Notes: a model not told the origin generated them from the letters alone. A stretch of DNA of 24,786 bases from Methanomicrobiales archaeon (GCA_012523385.1 JAAYIO010000019.1:1-24786); one strand, 5' to 3'; positions 1-8,395 are shown, numbered from the stretch's first letter. Program-made: numbers and translations.

Positions 1-220
1 CTATAGTAGTCGTGTTCACCGTAGTATCAAGACGCCCATGGGCCAAATCCTGCCAATATACCACAAGCCGTTCCATATCCTTGTTTCGGGAGATCCAAAG
101 GTAATACCCAAATTTTCGGATCACCTGTCCATAGCTTGCTATCGTGCCAGGCGAATAATTCCTCATTCTGAGGTGATGAAGGAAGCGTGGAAGCCATTCT
201 GAGAAATAGTCGCCCTGCAT
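1..220 (-). CDS. Tyrosine recombinase (XerC/D or phage-integrase type), N-terminal part, cut by window edge
   Basis: Reading the minus strand from an ATG at 220 gives an open frame of 73 codons to the edge with no stop. It begins MQGDYFSEWLPRFLHHLRM and continues with RNYSPGTIASYGQVIRKFG. This is the typical SAM-like core-binding N-terminus of Xer/integrase recombinases: a helix, then 'R.YSP.TI..Y...I..F..YL'. The catalytic domain (R-H-R-Y) would lie beyond the left edge and cannot be seen. A TATA-like box sits about 26 nt upstream of the ATG, suggesting a leaderless message. The protein could be a chromosomal Xer enzyme or an integrase of a mobile element; the fragment does not decide. A 1.86 kb gene desert follows upstream. 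Confidence 0.72.
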   Translation of the reverse strand, partial: MQGDYFSEWLPRFLHHLRMRNYSPGTIASYGQVIRKFGYYLWISRNKDMERLVVYWQDLAHGRLDTTVNTTTI

Positions 221-242
221 TCTTAGTTCTTTGATCTACGTG

Positions 243-249
243 TTTATAT
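243..249 (-). promoter_or_regulatory. TATA-like box of the recombinase gene
   Basis: On the minus strand this reads ATATAAA, centred 26 nt before the ATG at 220. That is the usual archaeal TATA-to-start distance, so the transcript would be leaderless. Inferred from spacing only. Confidence 0.45.
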
Positions 250-252
250 GCC

Positions 253-282
253 TTTTGCGCAGAATAGTCATTTCGCGCAAAA
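253..282. promoter_or_regulatory. Inverted repeat TTTTGCGC-N14-GCGCAAAA upstream of the recombinase promoter
   Basis: Two perfect 8 bp arms (253-260 and 275-282) are separated by 14 bp. They lie immediately upstream of the TATA-like box of the recombinase gene, where a repressor or activator dimer would bind. The spacing does not fit a dif-type site (11 bp arms, about 6 bp centre). An operator is the simplest reading; a hairpin is also possible. Confidence 0.4.
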
Positions 283-2080
283 ACAGGGATCCACCAGAAA
301 AAAGCAAGAACCGGTCATCCAAAATTTTTGATGGAGAATTTCAGCAGCATCCCCCCATGATACACAAAGAAAACAACACAGAAAATACCAAAAACCCTGA
401 AGAGAAGGGACTACAAACTGATCCCATACCACCACCCCCTACCAAAAGTTACAAAATAATCAAAACGAATTTTCGACTATTTTTCTAATTCGAATGATTA
501 TGGAACTCATTACAATAATCCAAAAACATACCTATGCAGAAAATGATAGCCACACATACTACATAATCGCAAAATTCCAATAAATGCATCGAGGTAATTT
601 CCATTCCAAGAACACACAATTTCACCAGGTACTGGTGTCCACCATAGAAACAGAATCTGCCTCATTGATGGGCGGAAAGTGGCCACGCCAAGGCCTCTCT
701 ATTGCCACATCACCCTCACAGAGACCCTAAACTACCTTAACCCCCCCGCCTCTATAAAATCACATCCCAGAGCCTGTTTAGGATTTTGCCCCAATATTCA
801 CCTGCAAAAGACTGAATCACCAGACAATCCTCAGAAGTAGCTACGACTTGTTGGTAGCACCAGGTCAATAGAGACCAAGCCCCCGAAGAGGTCATAAAAT
901 AATAAGCCCATTTTTACCGCATATGGATAAAATGACACCATAATACGAATTTAAAATTTCATCCAGACTCACCACCCACCCATGAAAATGCATACTCCCC
1001 CCAAACAACCTGTAATGCCCCATCAGATGTCATCATAAAACCCAGCCTAAAAGCGAATAAAAGACAAAATATTCAATTGCAAGGGAAATCAGAGAATATT
1101 TTCGAGGTTGTTTTCAAATATTTAATGCTTATAGCGTCAGTTCTGCCTGCAGTGGTAAGCAAGGTAATGAAATACCATACCTGCGGAGTCACCACGCACA
1201 CCAAAAAAACCTTACTCAATGGGCAAAATGAATCCATTATACTTTGATATTCGATTCACGCCCCTCTTAGAAAGATAAGATGTCCCAACCACACCACAAC
1301 TGATTCTACCACCTACGCACGATTCCTGAATGAGGATAGCATTAGATAGAAAATCGACAGAGTAACTCCATATTCTGGATAATTATCAAATATAGTCATA
1401 ATTATCCCGAATCTCCAAATAAGTTACAGTTCCAACACAATGGCAATAAACCGTATGATGCTATACATATAGGGCGCCCGATTCCGCCCGATTCCATTTC
1501 ATTTTCTGAAAATAATACCCATTCTCCACCCATGAAGAATAACCCCACCACCAAAAATGAAAATGGGTTAATTCCAGAGTTCAGATTCAAATATTACAGG
1601 AATATACCAATTATACAAATACACCGGATTACCGTTCAGCCACACCTGTGCACCCGCTGCAATCATCAGAACAAATGAATCTACCACTACCATCAGCCCA
1701 AAAAAGAATCCACAAACAGGCCTAATCAGCGTTCAATAGAAAAAACAGGACAACTTCGATGGTCTCAATTCAGGGAACAAACGAATGACCCTCACCTAAT
1801 TCTATTCCCTTAGAGTCAGAACGTCACCTGCACTACAACCCAGGCACATGTAACAACCCAAATACCCGAATACGCTAAAAGAGACACAACCCGGATCCGA
1901 TATTTACTCTATAAATTCGTTGGAGCCCGTAAATAAGGAATTAAGCAAGGATCAACAAAGATACCCTAGTCTTACATGATCACGACTCCAACCGTTTGAA
2001 CCGTATGATGCGATATGTTCCAAGGCCAAATCAGGAATTATCCCATAAGGTTGATGAGTAAAAAACACCCATATTAATTG

Positions 2081-3028
2081 ATGGTTGTTGAAGGTAATCT
2101 CCCGCAAGAAGAAAACAGGCATAATGAGGACTTTTCTGAGCCAGCAGAAGAGATGCTTCGGGAAGAACAGGATAAACCAACCGAACTAATTGACAAACCG
2201 ACCGGATTAATCGACACCCCAACAGTCAGCTGTGCCGAAGAATCAGATGAACAGGGCACAGATAACAAAATTTCAGAGACGGACGGGAAAGAAATACTGA
2301 ATAACGACCCCGCTAAAGCTATTTCTCAGATTTCTGAAACCATAGATGAATCCAAGATATCCCATCAAGAGAAATCATATGCAGATATACAGGATGAAGT
2401 AAATACCATCCTCGGATTTAACCCAGACCTCCCTGTCCTGATGCCGGGACGAACATCACTTAGTCCCGAAGATAAAGAACGCATCAACAAATACCGTAAA
2501 TTCCAGAAAGTAGACGGAGCAGCATATCGGCGGGTAAACCAGTTTCTTCGAAAACACACCTACGTAACGGCACGGGAATGGGCAATCGCCCGGCTCTGTG
2601 CTGACTTTACCACACGCGGCGGTGCTGAAATGACATTTATCGGTGAAAACCTCCCTGACCTCGTGCCATTCATGACAGGCACCTATTCCCCTCAGGCAGT
2701 CAATCAGGCACGCAGTTCATTTAAACGCAAAGTCCGGAAGTCAGGGGCTACTTTTTTCTATGGTGCCCTCTGCGGTTTCTTTACCGCGGATGAACTCGAT
2801 GACATTCTTTTTGAATCATCAGAAGTCGCACGATTCCTCTTAGAAGTAGAAGGCACCGCGATTGACATTGATGATGAGATTGATATCGAAGACCGCATCA
2901 CTGATGTCATGCGTGAGGTGGCAGAAGCGGCATCCATGATTCGGAAACGTGAGTCGGTGATAAAAGATGACAATGACAATGAAGATGAGGACGAAGACGA
3001 AACGTCCGTAGGGAAAGAGATTATATGA
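2081..3028 (+). CDS. Conserved archaeal protein of unknown function with acidic tails
   Basis: A 315-residue soluble protein. An in-frame TTG lies directly before the chosen ATG at 2081. The first ~110 residues are acidic and low-complexity, with a small repeat of the type DKPTELI/DKPTGLI/DTPT. The central part, residues ~130-270, is ordered and looks like a conserved euryarchaeal domain: 'GAAYRRVNQFLRKHTYVTAR', then 'GGAEMTFIGENLPDLVPFM' and 'GALCGFFTADELDDILFE'. It resembles the family I know as DUF5806, but that name is from memory. The C-terminus ends in a run of D/E residues. There is no signal peptide or membrane segment. Its stop overlaps the next start (ATGA), so it is probably co-transcribed with the MobB-MoaE fusion and glmM. 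Function is unknown. Confidence 0.85.
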   Translation: MVVEGNLPQEENRHNEDFSEPAEEMLREEQDKPTELIDKPTGLIDTPTVSCAEESDEQGTDNKISETDGKEILNNDPAKAISQISETIDESKISHQEKSYADIQDEVNTILGFNPDLPVLMPGRTSLSPEDKERINKYRKFQKVDGAAYRRVNQFLRKHTYVTAREWAIARLCADFTTRGGAEMTFIGENLPDLVPFMTGTYSPQAVNQARSSFKRKVRKSGATFFYGALCGFFTADELDDILFESSEVARFLLEVEGTAIDIDDEIDIEDRITDVMREVAEAASMIRKRESVIKDDNDNEDEDEDETSVGKEII

Positions 3029-3816
3029 GAATAATACACGTAGTCGGAAGAAAAAAGAGCGGAAAGACCACATTCATTCATTCCCTCATCCCCATTTTAA
3101 GAAAACGGGGAAAAACAGCAGTAATCAAAAATCTTCATACACACATTTTCGAACAACCCCCCGGCACAGACACAACAACCCACTACGAACATGGAGCAGA
3201 CATTGTCATCGGAACAGACCCGGAAAAAGCAATCATTGCAATACCAAACGGGTCACTCCATGACATGCTGAACCTCTTGTCCGATCAGGGCATGGATTTT
3301 GTCATCATTGAAGGGCACAAAGCAGAACCATTTCCCAAAGTAGTTCTCGGCGACTTGGAAATTGAGAACTGTATCCTCAGAAATCCAGAACCGGAAGAGG
3401 TCATCACCCACATCAACGAATGTGCCGAAGTATTTACCCTGCAGGGCCTCGTGCACGAACTGAAACGCGACTACATGTCAGATGATACCGGATGTATTGC
3501 CGCATTTAACGGGATTGTACGAAAGGTTACCGGCACTGAGATAACAAAGACTCTGGATTTCTCAGACACAAAAACCATCCATACACTCTCAGCGGATATA
3601 CTAAAGGATATGGAACAGATCCCCGGGGTTCTGGGTGTGCGGTTCCACCACCGTACCGGCATCATCCCTGCAGGAGATGACCTCACCTATATCGCCGTAA
3701 TCGCTCAGCACCGACAGGAAGCATTCGCTGCCCTGATGCAGGGTATTGACAGAATGAAAACTGAATTGCATGATGTAGGAAAAACACTGGAAGGAGAATA
3801 TCATGGAAACGCCTGA
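3025..3816 (+). CDS. MobB-MoaE fusion: molybdopterin-guanine dinucleotide protein B joined to molybdopterin synthase large subunit
   Basis: A 263-residue protein with two domains. Residues 1-~145 are MobB-like: a P-loop GRKKSGKTT at 8-16, then a strand ending 'FVIIEGHK' typical of this GTP-binding family. Residues ~150-263 are MoaE-like: 'GCIAAFNGIVRKVTGT', then 'VRFHHRTGIIPAGDD' and 'VIAQHRQEAFAALMQGIDRM'. MoaE transfers sulfur to precursor Z to make molybdopterin; MobB assists nucleotide attachment and Mo/W insertion. The usual C-terminal WKKE signature is absent and replaced by 'DVGKTLEGE', although two lysines remain about where the two catalytic lysines are expected. The start overlaps the preceding stop; the end overlaps glmM by 14 nt. 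The likely beneficiary in a methanogen is formylmethanofuran dehydrogenase. Confidence 0.88.
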   Translation: MRIIHVVGRKKSGKTTFIHSLIPILRKRGKTAVIKNLHTHIFEQPPGTDTTTHYEHGADIVIGTDPEKAIIAIPNGSLHDMLNLLSDQGMDFVIIEGHKAEPFPKVVLGDLEIENCILRNPEPEEVITHINECAEVFTLQGLVHELKRDYMSDDTGCIAAFNGIVRKVTGTEITKTLDFSDTKTIHTLSADILKDMEQIPGVLGVRFHHRTGIIPAGDDLTYIAVIAQHRQEAFAALMQGIDRMKTELHDVGKTLEGEYHGNA

Positions 3817-5152
3817 GAAACAATTGTTCGGAACAAATGGAGTCCGGGGCATCATCGGTGAACAGATGAACCCAGAACTCGTGATGAAGATAGGAATGGC
3901 ACTCGGAAGTATGAGAAAAGGGCGCATCGGCGTGGGTCGTGATACGCGTACATCCGGGCCTGCACTATCCCGTGCCATGATAGCGGGTCTCCTTGCAACC
4001 GGGTGCGACGTTGTCGACCTCGGTATACTTCCAACCCCTGCTGTCCAGTATCTGGTGCGTGAACACTTTGATGCGGGTGCTGTCATCACTGCGTCCCACA
4101 ATCCACCGGAATATAACGGTGTGAAAATCATCGAGGGTGACGGAACAGAGATGGACGATACCGAGACCATCCTCCTTGAAAAACGCCTTTTAGCAGAAGA
4201 ATTCACTCTGGCCGGATGGAAAGAGATGGGAACGCTCACTGCCTGTCCGGACATGGTGCATGAGTATATCGATGCCGTTCTCAAATGCTGGAAAGATGTC
4301 GATGCTGAAGGAATGACCGTTGTTGCCGACCCGGGTTCCGGCCCGGCATGTGAAACCACACCCCGAATTCTCACAAAGATGGGATGCCGTGTAGTCACCA
4401 TAAACGGCATGATGGATGGAACATTCCCCGGCAGAATGCCGGAACCAACACCCGAGGGACTGCAACCTCTTTGTGAACTTGTCCGCGAAACTGGTGCCGC
4501 CTTCGGTGTCGCCCATGACGGTGATGCAGACCGGGCAGTCTTTGTCGATGAAACAGGCCAATTCCTTGAGGAAAACGAACAGTTTGCCCTTTTTGAACGG
4601 TTCATCTGCTCAACCACGCCCGGTATTGTCGTAACACCGGTCAGTACATCATTTTTGGCAGAACAAATTGCTGAAAACACAGGATCTGCTATCGAATATA
4701 CCCGGGTCGGAAGCATCTCTGTCGCACGAAGGATGCTTGCCCGAAAAGCAGAAGGAAAAGTCGTTGCCTTCGGCGGGGAAGGAAACGGAGGACTCATATT
4801 TCCCTGTCATCAGCACTGCCGTGACGGCGGCATGACAGCAGCAGCGATGGTGGCACTGCTGAAATCAAGCGGAAAAAAACTCAGTGAACTCCGGGCAACC
4901 CTGCCCCCCCACACGATGCTGAAAGATAAAATCTATACTGATGCACCAAAAGAACTCCTGAAAACAGCAGAAAACGCATTCGCGAAAGATAATCTTGACC
5001 TGACAGATGGTGTCAGAATCAACCGACAAGGAATGTGGGCACTCCTTCGCCCATCCGGCACAGAACCCTTCATGCGCCTTTATGTTGAGGCAGCGACCGT
5101 TGCTGAAGCTGAAGCATTCAGGGATGAGATCAAAAGAATCATCTCACCCTGA
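3803..5152 (+). CDS. glmM: Phosphoglucosamine mutase (alpha-D-phosphohexomutase family)
   Basis: A 449-residue cytoplasmic enzyme, the normal length for the archaeal family. It interconverts glucosamine 6-phosphate and 1-phosphate on the way to UDP-GlcNAc. All four active-site loops are visible. The phosphoserine loop is TASHNPPEYNG with Ser98. The Mg-binding DGDADR is at 239-244. The sugar-recognition loop is GGEGNGGLIFP, and the phosphate-binding loop RPSGTEPFMRLYVEA lies near the C-terminus. GEGNGG fits GlmM better than a general phosphomannomutase, but archaeal members can be bifunctional and sequence does not settle this. A good ribosome site (AAGGAG) precedes the ATG, which lies inside the end of the MobB-MoaE gene. 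Third gene of the 2081-5152 operon; it converges on trpF. Confidence 0.88.
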   Translation: METPEKQLFGTNGVRGIIGEQMNPELVMKIGMALGSMRKGRIGVGRDTRTSGPALSRAMIAGLLATGCDVVDLGILPTPAVQYLVREHFDAGAVITASHNPPEYNGVKIIEGDGTEMDDTETILLEKRLLAEEFTLAGWKEMGTLTACPDMVHEYIDAVLKCWKDVDAEGMTVVADPGSGPACETTPRILTKMGCRVVTINGMMDGTFPGRMPEPTPEGLQPLCELVRETGAAFGVAHDGDADRAVFVDETGQFLEENEQFALFERFICSTTPGIVVTPVSTSFLAEQIAENTGSAIEYTRVGSISVARRMLARKAEGKVVAFGGEGNGGLIFPCHQHCRDGGMTAAAMVALLKSSGKKLSELRATLPPHTMLKDKIYTDAPKELLKTAENAFAKDNLDLTDGVRINRQGMWALLRPSGTEPFMRLYVEAATVAEAEAFRDEIKRIISP

Positions 5153-5182
5153 ATATCAATTCTGGCACCACTACCTTTTCTT

Positions 5183-5770
5183 TCAGATTACTTCGGCATT
5201 TCGTACTGCACAGATGAAGGCACGAATCTTTGCATAGTCCTTAACTCCAACAGACGCTTCAACCCCTGTTGCCACATCCACACCATCCGGGCGGACAGTC
5301 CTCACCGCCTCACCAACGTTTTCAGGAGTCAGACCTCCAGCCAGATATACCGGAACCGTTGCCGCCCGCTTCACGGAGCAGGAGTATTCAGTATTATACC
5401 GGGTTCCCTTCCCTTCACTCGCATCAACAATCACTGCATCGCAGTCATCCGGCACATCCATTCCCTGAGAAATAACCCGAACAACACGAATCGATGAGGG
5501 CACCATCATACGGGGAAAGGGATAACTCATCTGGATCTCATCCGGTCGAAGTGCACAAACAGCCATAAGTTCATCGGGGTCAGTCGTGTGGGTGACAATG
5601 GCACGAATTACATCTGAACCTACCGCAGAAAATATCTCTTTTACCTGGATATCTGGCAAATTACGCCGTGATTCAACTGAATGGGAGACCACCCCAATGG
5701 CATCTGCCCCGAGAGAGACCGCCGCTTTTGCATCCTCTTCTGAGGTGATCCCACAGATTTTAATCCGCAT
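5183..5770 (-). CDS. trpF: Phosphoribosylanthranilate isomerase
   Basis: A 195-residue single-domain TIM barrel, normal size for TrpF. It catalyses the Amadori rearrangement of phosphoribosylanthranilate in tryptophan synthesis. Visible signatures: the N-terminal KICGITSEEDA with the catalytic cysteine; GADAIGVV followed by ESRRN, where SPR is usual; VIVDAS, with the likely catalytic aspartate; and the phosphate-binding YLAGGLTPENV and GVDVATGVE. In most homologues the last motif is GVDVSSGVE, so SS has become AT, a mild divergence. No other trp genes are adjacent. The gene stands alone on the minus strand, converging on glmM with 30 bp between the stops. It could in principle be a diverged TrpF-like paralogue, but the catalytic residues are kept. 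Confidence 0.85.
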   Translation of the reverse strand: MRIKICGITSEEDAKAAVSLGADAIGVVSHSVESRRNLPDIQVKEIFSAVGSDVIRAIVTHTTDPDELMAVCALRPDEIQMSYPFPRMMVPSSIRVVRVISQGMDVPDDCDAVIVDASEGKGTRYNTEYSCSVKRAATVPVYLAGGLTPENVGEAVRTVRPDGVDVATGVEASVGVKDYAKIRAFICAVRNAEVI

Positions 5771-6029
5771 TTTGTTTTAGCCTCTAAGGTATTTCCTGTC
5801 TCAAAATGCATAATCATTTCCCGTAAACCTCTGGTTAATTCATAGATACGGTAAAATAACAGGGTCTAGAATTCACTCATGAAGCAAAGGAATAAAGCGA
5901 TTGATTACACAAAAAAACCTAAAATAACAATAAAAAAATAATCATAAAATTTTTTGCCGTCATTCCATAAAATATGCGGAAATATTACACTATTCATTCA
6001 ACAATTCTTTTACCCGTTCAGATTACGTT

Positions 6030-6036
6030 AAAAAAA
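6030..6036 (-). terminator. T-run terminator after glutamate dehydrogenase
   Basis: On the minus strand a run of seven T begins about 15 nt after the gdhA stop codon, in a generally U-rich trailer. Archaeal RNA polymerase stops at such T tracts. No strong hairpin was seen. Confidence 0.5.
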
Positions 6037-6051
6037 GGATGATGTTACGAG

Positions 6052-7299
6052 TTATACCCAGCCACGGATCTTCATTGCCTCTGCAACACGGCTTACTGCA
6101 ACAGAATATGCTCCCATACGCATGGTTACATTGTATTTTCGGGATGCATCAAAAACTTCATGGTATGCCTTGATCATCTTTCTCTCAAGACGTTCATTCA
6201 CTTCTTCAGCAGTCCAATAAAACATGTACATGTTCTGAACCATCTCAAAGTATGACACGGTCACTCCGCCTGCATTGCAGAGGAAGTCAGGTATGACATG
6301 AATACCATTCGCATACAGGATTTCATCTGCTTCTGGTGTCGTAGGACCATTTGCAAGTTCAGCAAGTATTGTTGCTTTGATATTTCCTGCATTCTCCTTT
6401 GTAATGACATTTTGAAGGGCAGCAGCAATAATGATGTCAACTGGCAACTCAAGAACTTCGTCGTTCGTGATAGTCTGGGTACAGGGCGCATTGATAACCG
6501 AACCGGTTTTTGCCTTGTGTTTCAGGACTTCTGGAATATTCAGACCGTCCGGGTTGTAGATACCGCCCTTTGAGTCACTGACCGCGACAACTTTTGCACA
6601 AAAGAGTTGTTCTGAAAGTCGTGCAGCAAATGAACCCGCGTTTCCAAATCCCTGGATGGCGATCTTTGCCTGTGAGAGATCCATACACAATTCTTTTGCT
6701 GCCTCACGAATGGTGTACATGCCTCCCAGTGCAGTTGCATCGCCTCGTCCAACTGAACCGCCAATCTGTACAGGTTTGCCAGTAATAACACCAAACTGGT
6801 TCTTCCCGGACAAGCGGGAGTATTCATCCATCATCCACGCCATCATCTGCGGCGTGGTATAGACATCCGGTGCAGGGACATCAACATCAGGCCCAATGAA
6901 TTTCCAGATACAATTGATATATGAACGGCTCAGGCGTTCGAGTTCTCCTTGTGAGAGTTCTTTGGTATTGCAGATAATACCGCCCTTACCACCGCCGAGT
7001 GGAAGGTCAAGCAGTGCAGATTTCCATGTCATCCATGCAGCAAGTGCCCTCACGGTATCAATCGTTTCGTCCGGGTGAAAACGGATGCCACCCTTTGCAG
7101 GGCCAAGTACATTATTGTAGATGATTCTGAACCCCTGGAATACTTTCATCGTTCCATTATCCATTTTTACGGGAACAGATACCTGAACCTGTTGCATGGG
7201 ATTTTCAAGCATCCGCACAACATCGTCTTCCAAATTGAGAACCTTGGCACACATGTAGAGCTGTTTCTGTGTTATTTCAAAAGGATTATTTTTTTCCAT
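6052..7299 (-). CDS. gdhA: Glutamate dehydrogenase (hexameric type)
   Basis: A 415-residue cytoplasmic enzyme, typical of the archaeal/bacterial ~420-residue class. It interconverts glutamate and 2-oxoglutarate plus ammonia. Active-site features in order: MTWKSALLDLPLGGGKGGI, with the substrate-binding and catalytic lysines; DVPAPDVYT, with the catalytic aspartate; the Rossmann-fold QGFGNAGSFAA; and NAGGVTVSYFE near the end. Cofactor preference (NAD or NADP) cannot be read with confidence. The start is supported by GGAG seven bases before the ATG and by a TATA-like box near 7365. The gene is divergent from the F420H2:NADP oxidoreductase across a 412 bp gap, so the two may be regulated together through NADPH and nitrogen demand; this is inference. 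Confidence 0.93.
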   Translation of the reverse strand: MEKNNPFEITQKQLYMCAKVLNLEDDVVRMLENPMQQVQVSVPVKMDNGTMKVFQGFRIIYNNVLGPAKGGIRFHPDETIDTVRALAAWMTWKSALLDLPLGGGKGGIICNTKELSQGELERLSRSYINCIWKFIGPDVDVPAPDVYTTPQMMAWMMDEYSRLSGKNQFGVITGKPVQIGGSVGRGDATALGGMYTIREAAKELCMDLSQAKIAIQGFGNAGSFAARLSEQLFCAKVVAVSDSKGGIYNPDGLNIPEVLKHKAKTGSVINAPCTQTITNDEVLELPVDIIIAAALQNVITKENAGNIKATILAELANGPTTPEADEILYANGIHVIPDFLCNAGGVTVSYFEMVQNMYMFYWTAEEVNERLERKMIKAYHEVFDASRKYNVTMRMGAYSVAVSRVAEAMKIRGWV

Positions 7300-7359
7300 G
7301 TTATTACTCCGGGAATTGTTTGATTCATTCGACTTTTTAGAAAATATGCCTTAAAGAGA

Positions 7360-7369
7360 TTTATATATT
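7360..7369 (-). promoter_or_regulatory. TATA-like box of gdhA
   Basis: On the minus strand the sequence reads AATATATAAA, about 65 nt before the ATG at 7299. With a start point about 26 nt downstream, the leader would be roughly 35 nt and would contain the GGAG ribosome site. Confidence 0.45.
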
Positions 7370-7680
7370 CTGTGCTAAAAATCTGTTGTTTCATATCGTT
7401 TGGAAATATGGATGAACTGCAGGTATATCTCAGGCCTGTGCACAAAAAATCCATTGAATTTTCGATTCTGTGAAATGATAAAGCATCCAGAAACAAGGTC
7501 AATTCACCGATTTTAGGTAAAAAATTCTATAGATTCAACGTTTTTGTGATGTGAGAGTAGTCCACATAATTCAGGTCCCATGTCTGGGAGGCGATTTTAA
7601 ACAATATGCTCCGTTTTCGACGTTTAGGATTGGCTAATTGAAGTGACGTATAATAAAACCATAATGCAACATCGAAATTT

Positions 7681-7690
7681 GTTTATCTAA
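7681..7690 (+). promoter_or_regulatory. TATA-like box of npdG
   Basis: GTTTATCTAA is centred about 26 nt before the ATG at 7712, implying a leaderless message. This spacing also favours the second of two in-frame ATGs (7706 and 7712). Confidence 0.4.
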
Positions 7691-7711
7691 AGATGGTATA
7701 AAAGAATGTGT

Positions 7712-8359
7712 ATGAAAGTTGGGATTATTGGAGGAACAGGTTTTATTGGAACAGGAATGGCGCTACGTCTTTCCCAAAACCATGAGGTGATCATGGGTTC
7801 CCGAAAAAAAGAGAAGGCAACAGTGTCATGTGATGCATGTTGTCTGACTTTGAAAGAACTGGATATTCCCTTTAATCTAACATCTTCAACGAACCAGGGA
7901 GTTGTTGACGATTCAGATATTATCATTTTCTCCATCCCTGCTGAAATGTTATCGGTTACAGTTGACTCTTTAACCGGACTTGAAGGGAAAATTGTTGTCA
8001 GCCTGATGAATCCGATGGAACGGGGAGATTACTTCAGGTATGCACCACCTGAGGAAGGATCTGCGGCTCAGCAGCTTCAGAAGATGCTACCGGATTCAAC
8101 AGTGGTCTCTGCGTTTAACAATATTCCTGCAAAACTATGGAACCAGATGTCAAAAATATTGGACTATACCGTTTGTGTCTGTGGCGATGATAAAGATGGC
8201 AAACAAATTGTTATGGAACTGGTGAATTCCATATCAGAACTAAAAGCCCTTGATGCAGGACCCCTCGCTGTTTCAGCAACGGTTGAAGCAATCACTCCCC
8301 TGTTAATTAACATCGCAAAATTCAACAAGATGCGTGATGTAGGTGTTTACTTTAGGTAA
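7712..8359 (+). CDS. npdG: F420H2:NADP oxidoreductase (F420-dependent NADP reductase)
   Basis: A 215-residue enzyme that transfers hydride between reduced coenzyme F420 and NADP, supplying NADPH for biosynthesis. The N-terminus MKVGIIGGTGFIGTGMALRL is the dinucleotide-binding fold, followed by the NADP-phosphate contact GSRKKEK. Further family signatures are 'DDSDIIIFSIPAE', 'VVSAFNNIPAKLW' and 'VCVCGDDKDGK'. The C-terminal region 'LDAGPLAVSATVEAITPLLI' closely follows the archaeal Fno pattern. An in-frame ATG at 7706 would add two residues; 7712 fits the conserved start and the promoter spacing. Monocistronic: a T-run follows the stop, and the next gene converges. Confidence 0.9.
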   Translation: MKVGIIGGTGFIGTGMALRLSQNHEVIMGSRKKEKATVSCDACCLTLKELDIPFNLTSSTNQGVVDDSDIIIFSIPAEMLSVTVDSLTGLEGKIVVSLMNPMERGDYFRYAPPEEGSAAQQLQKMLPDSTVVSAFNNIPAKLWNQMSKILDYTVCVCGDDKDGKQIVMELVNSISELKALDAGPLAVSATVEAITPLLINIAKFNKMRDVGVYFR

Positions 8360-8388
8360 ACTACCTCTGAGCTAAAAACCCCAAAATC

Positions 8389-8395
8389 TTTTTTT
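8389..8395 (+). terminator. T-run terminator after npdG
   Basis: Seven T about 30 nt after the npdG stop on the coding strand, in the short gap between two convergent genes. Confidence 0.5.

Larger units (their letters stand above)
221..2080. other. Gene desert of 1.86 kb with A+C-rich plus strand
   Basis: No frame here gives a protein that looks real: the longest open frames (85 and 62 codons) are low-complexity and lack recognisable motifs. No tRNA, rRNA, CRISPR or transposase remnant was seen. The plus strand is strongly biased to A and C: hand counts give 46/60 (961-1020), 41/60 (1021-1080) and 39/60 (1621-1680). Small repeats are present: a tandem 10-mer CGCCCGATTC at 1475-1494; CACCAG-GTA-CTGGTG at 623-637; and the 13-mer AACCGTATGATGC at 1449 and 1999. 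The region separates the divergent recombinase and the 2081 gene. It could be a decayed integration site, a long regulatory region or an untranslated RNA gene. Confidence 0.6.
7300..7711. other. 412 bp divergent intergenic region between gdhA and npdG
   Basis: No coding frame is convincing. The region is A+T-rich and holds the two divergent promoters. For gdhA there is a TATA-like box at 7360-7369. For npdG there is GTTTATCTAA at 7681-7690 plus a second candidate, TATAATAAAA, near 7650. A short inverted repeat TCCCA-TGTC-TGGGA lies at 7577-7590 and could be an operator. Nothing else was recognised. Confidence 0.5.

Noticed and set aside
231..488. Open frame of 85 codons on the plus strand
   Set aside because: Lys/Asn/Pro-rich low-complexity product with no motif or ribosome site, lying in the A+C-biased desert; open by composition.
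623..637. CACCAG-GTA-CTGGTG inverted repeat as a hairpin or recombination site
   Set aside because: Short arms, no promoter or gene next to it; not enough to call a function.
1402..1590. Open frame of 62 codons on the minus strand
   Set aside because: No recognisable domain, no promoter or ribosome site, isolated in the desert.
1449..2011. Two copies of the 13-mer AACCGTATGATGC (1449-1461 and 1999-2011) as possible attachment repeats
   Set aside because: Only 13 bp, 550 bp apart, with no mobile gene between them; could be chance or a shared regulatory site.
221..2080. CRISPR array, tRNA or insertion sequence in the desert
   Set aside because: No regularly spaced repeats, no cloverleaf or T-loop consensus, and no transposase-like frame or terminal inverted repeats were seen.
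3601..4797. 398-codon open frame antisense to glmM
   Set aside because: Ser/Pro/Arg-rich shadow of a well-supported gene on the other strand; it also runs across the MobB-MoaE/glmM junction.
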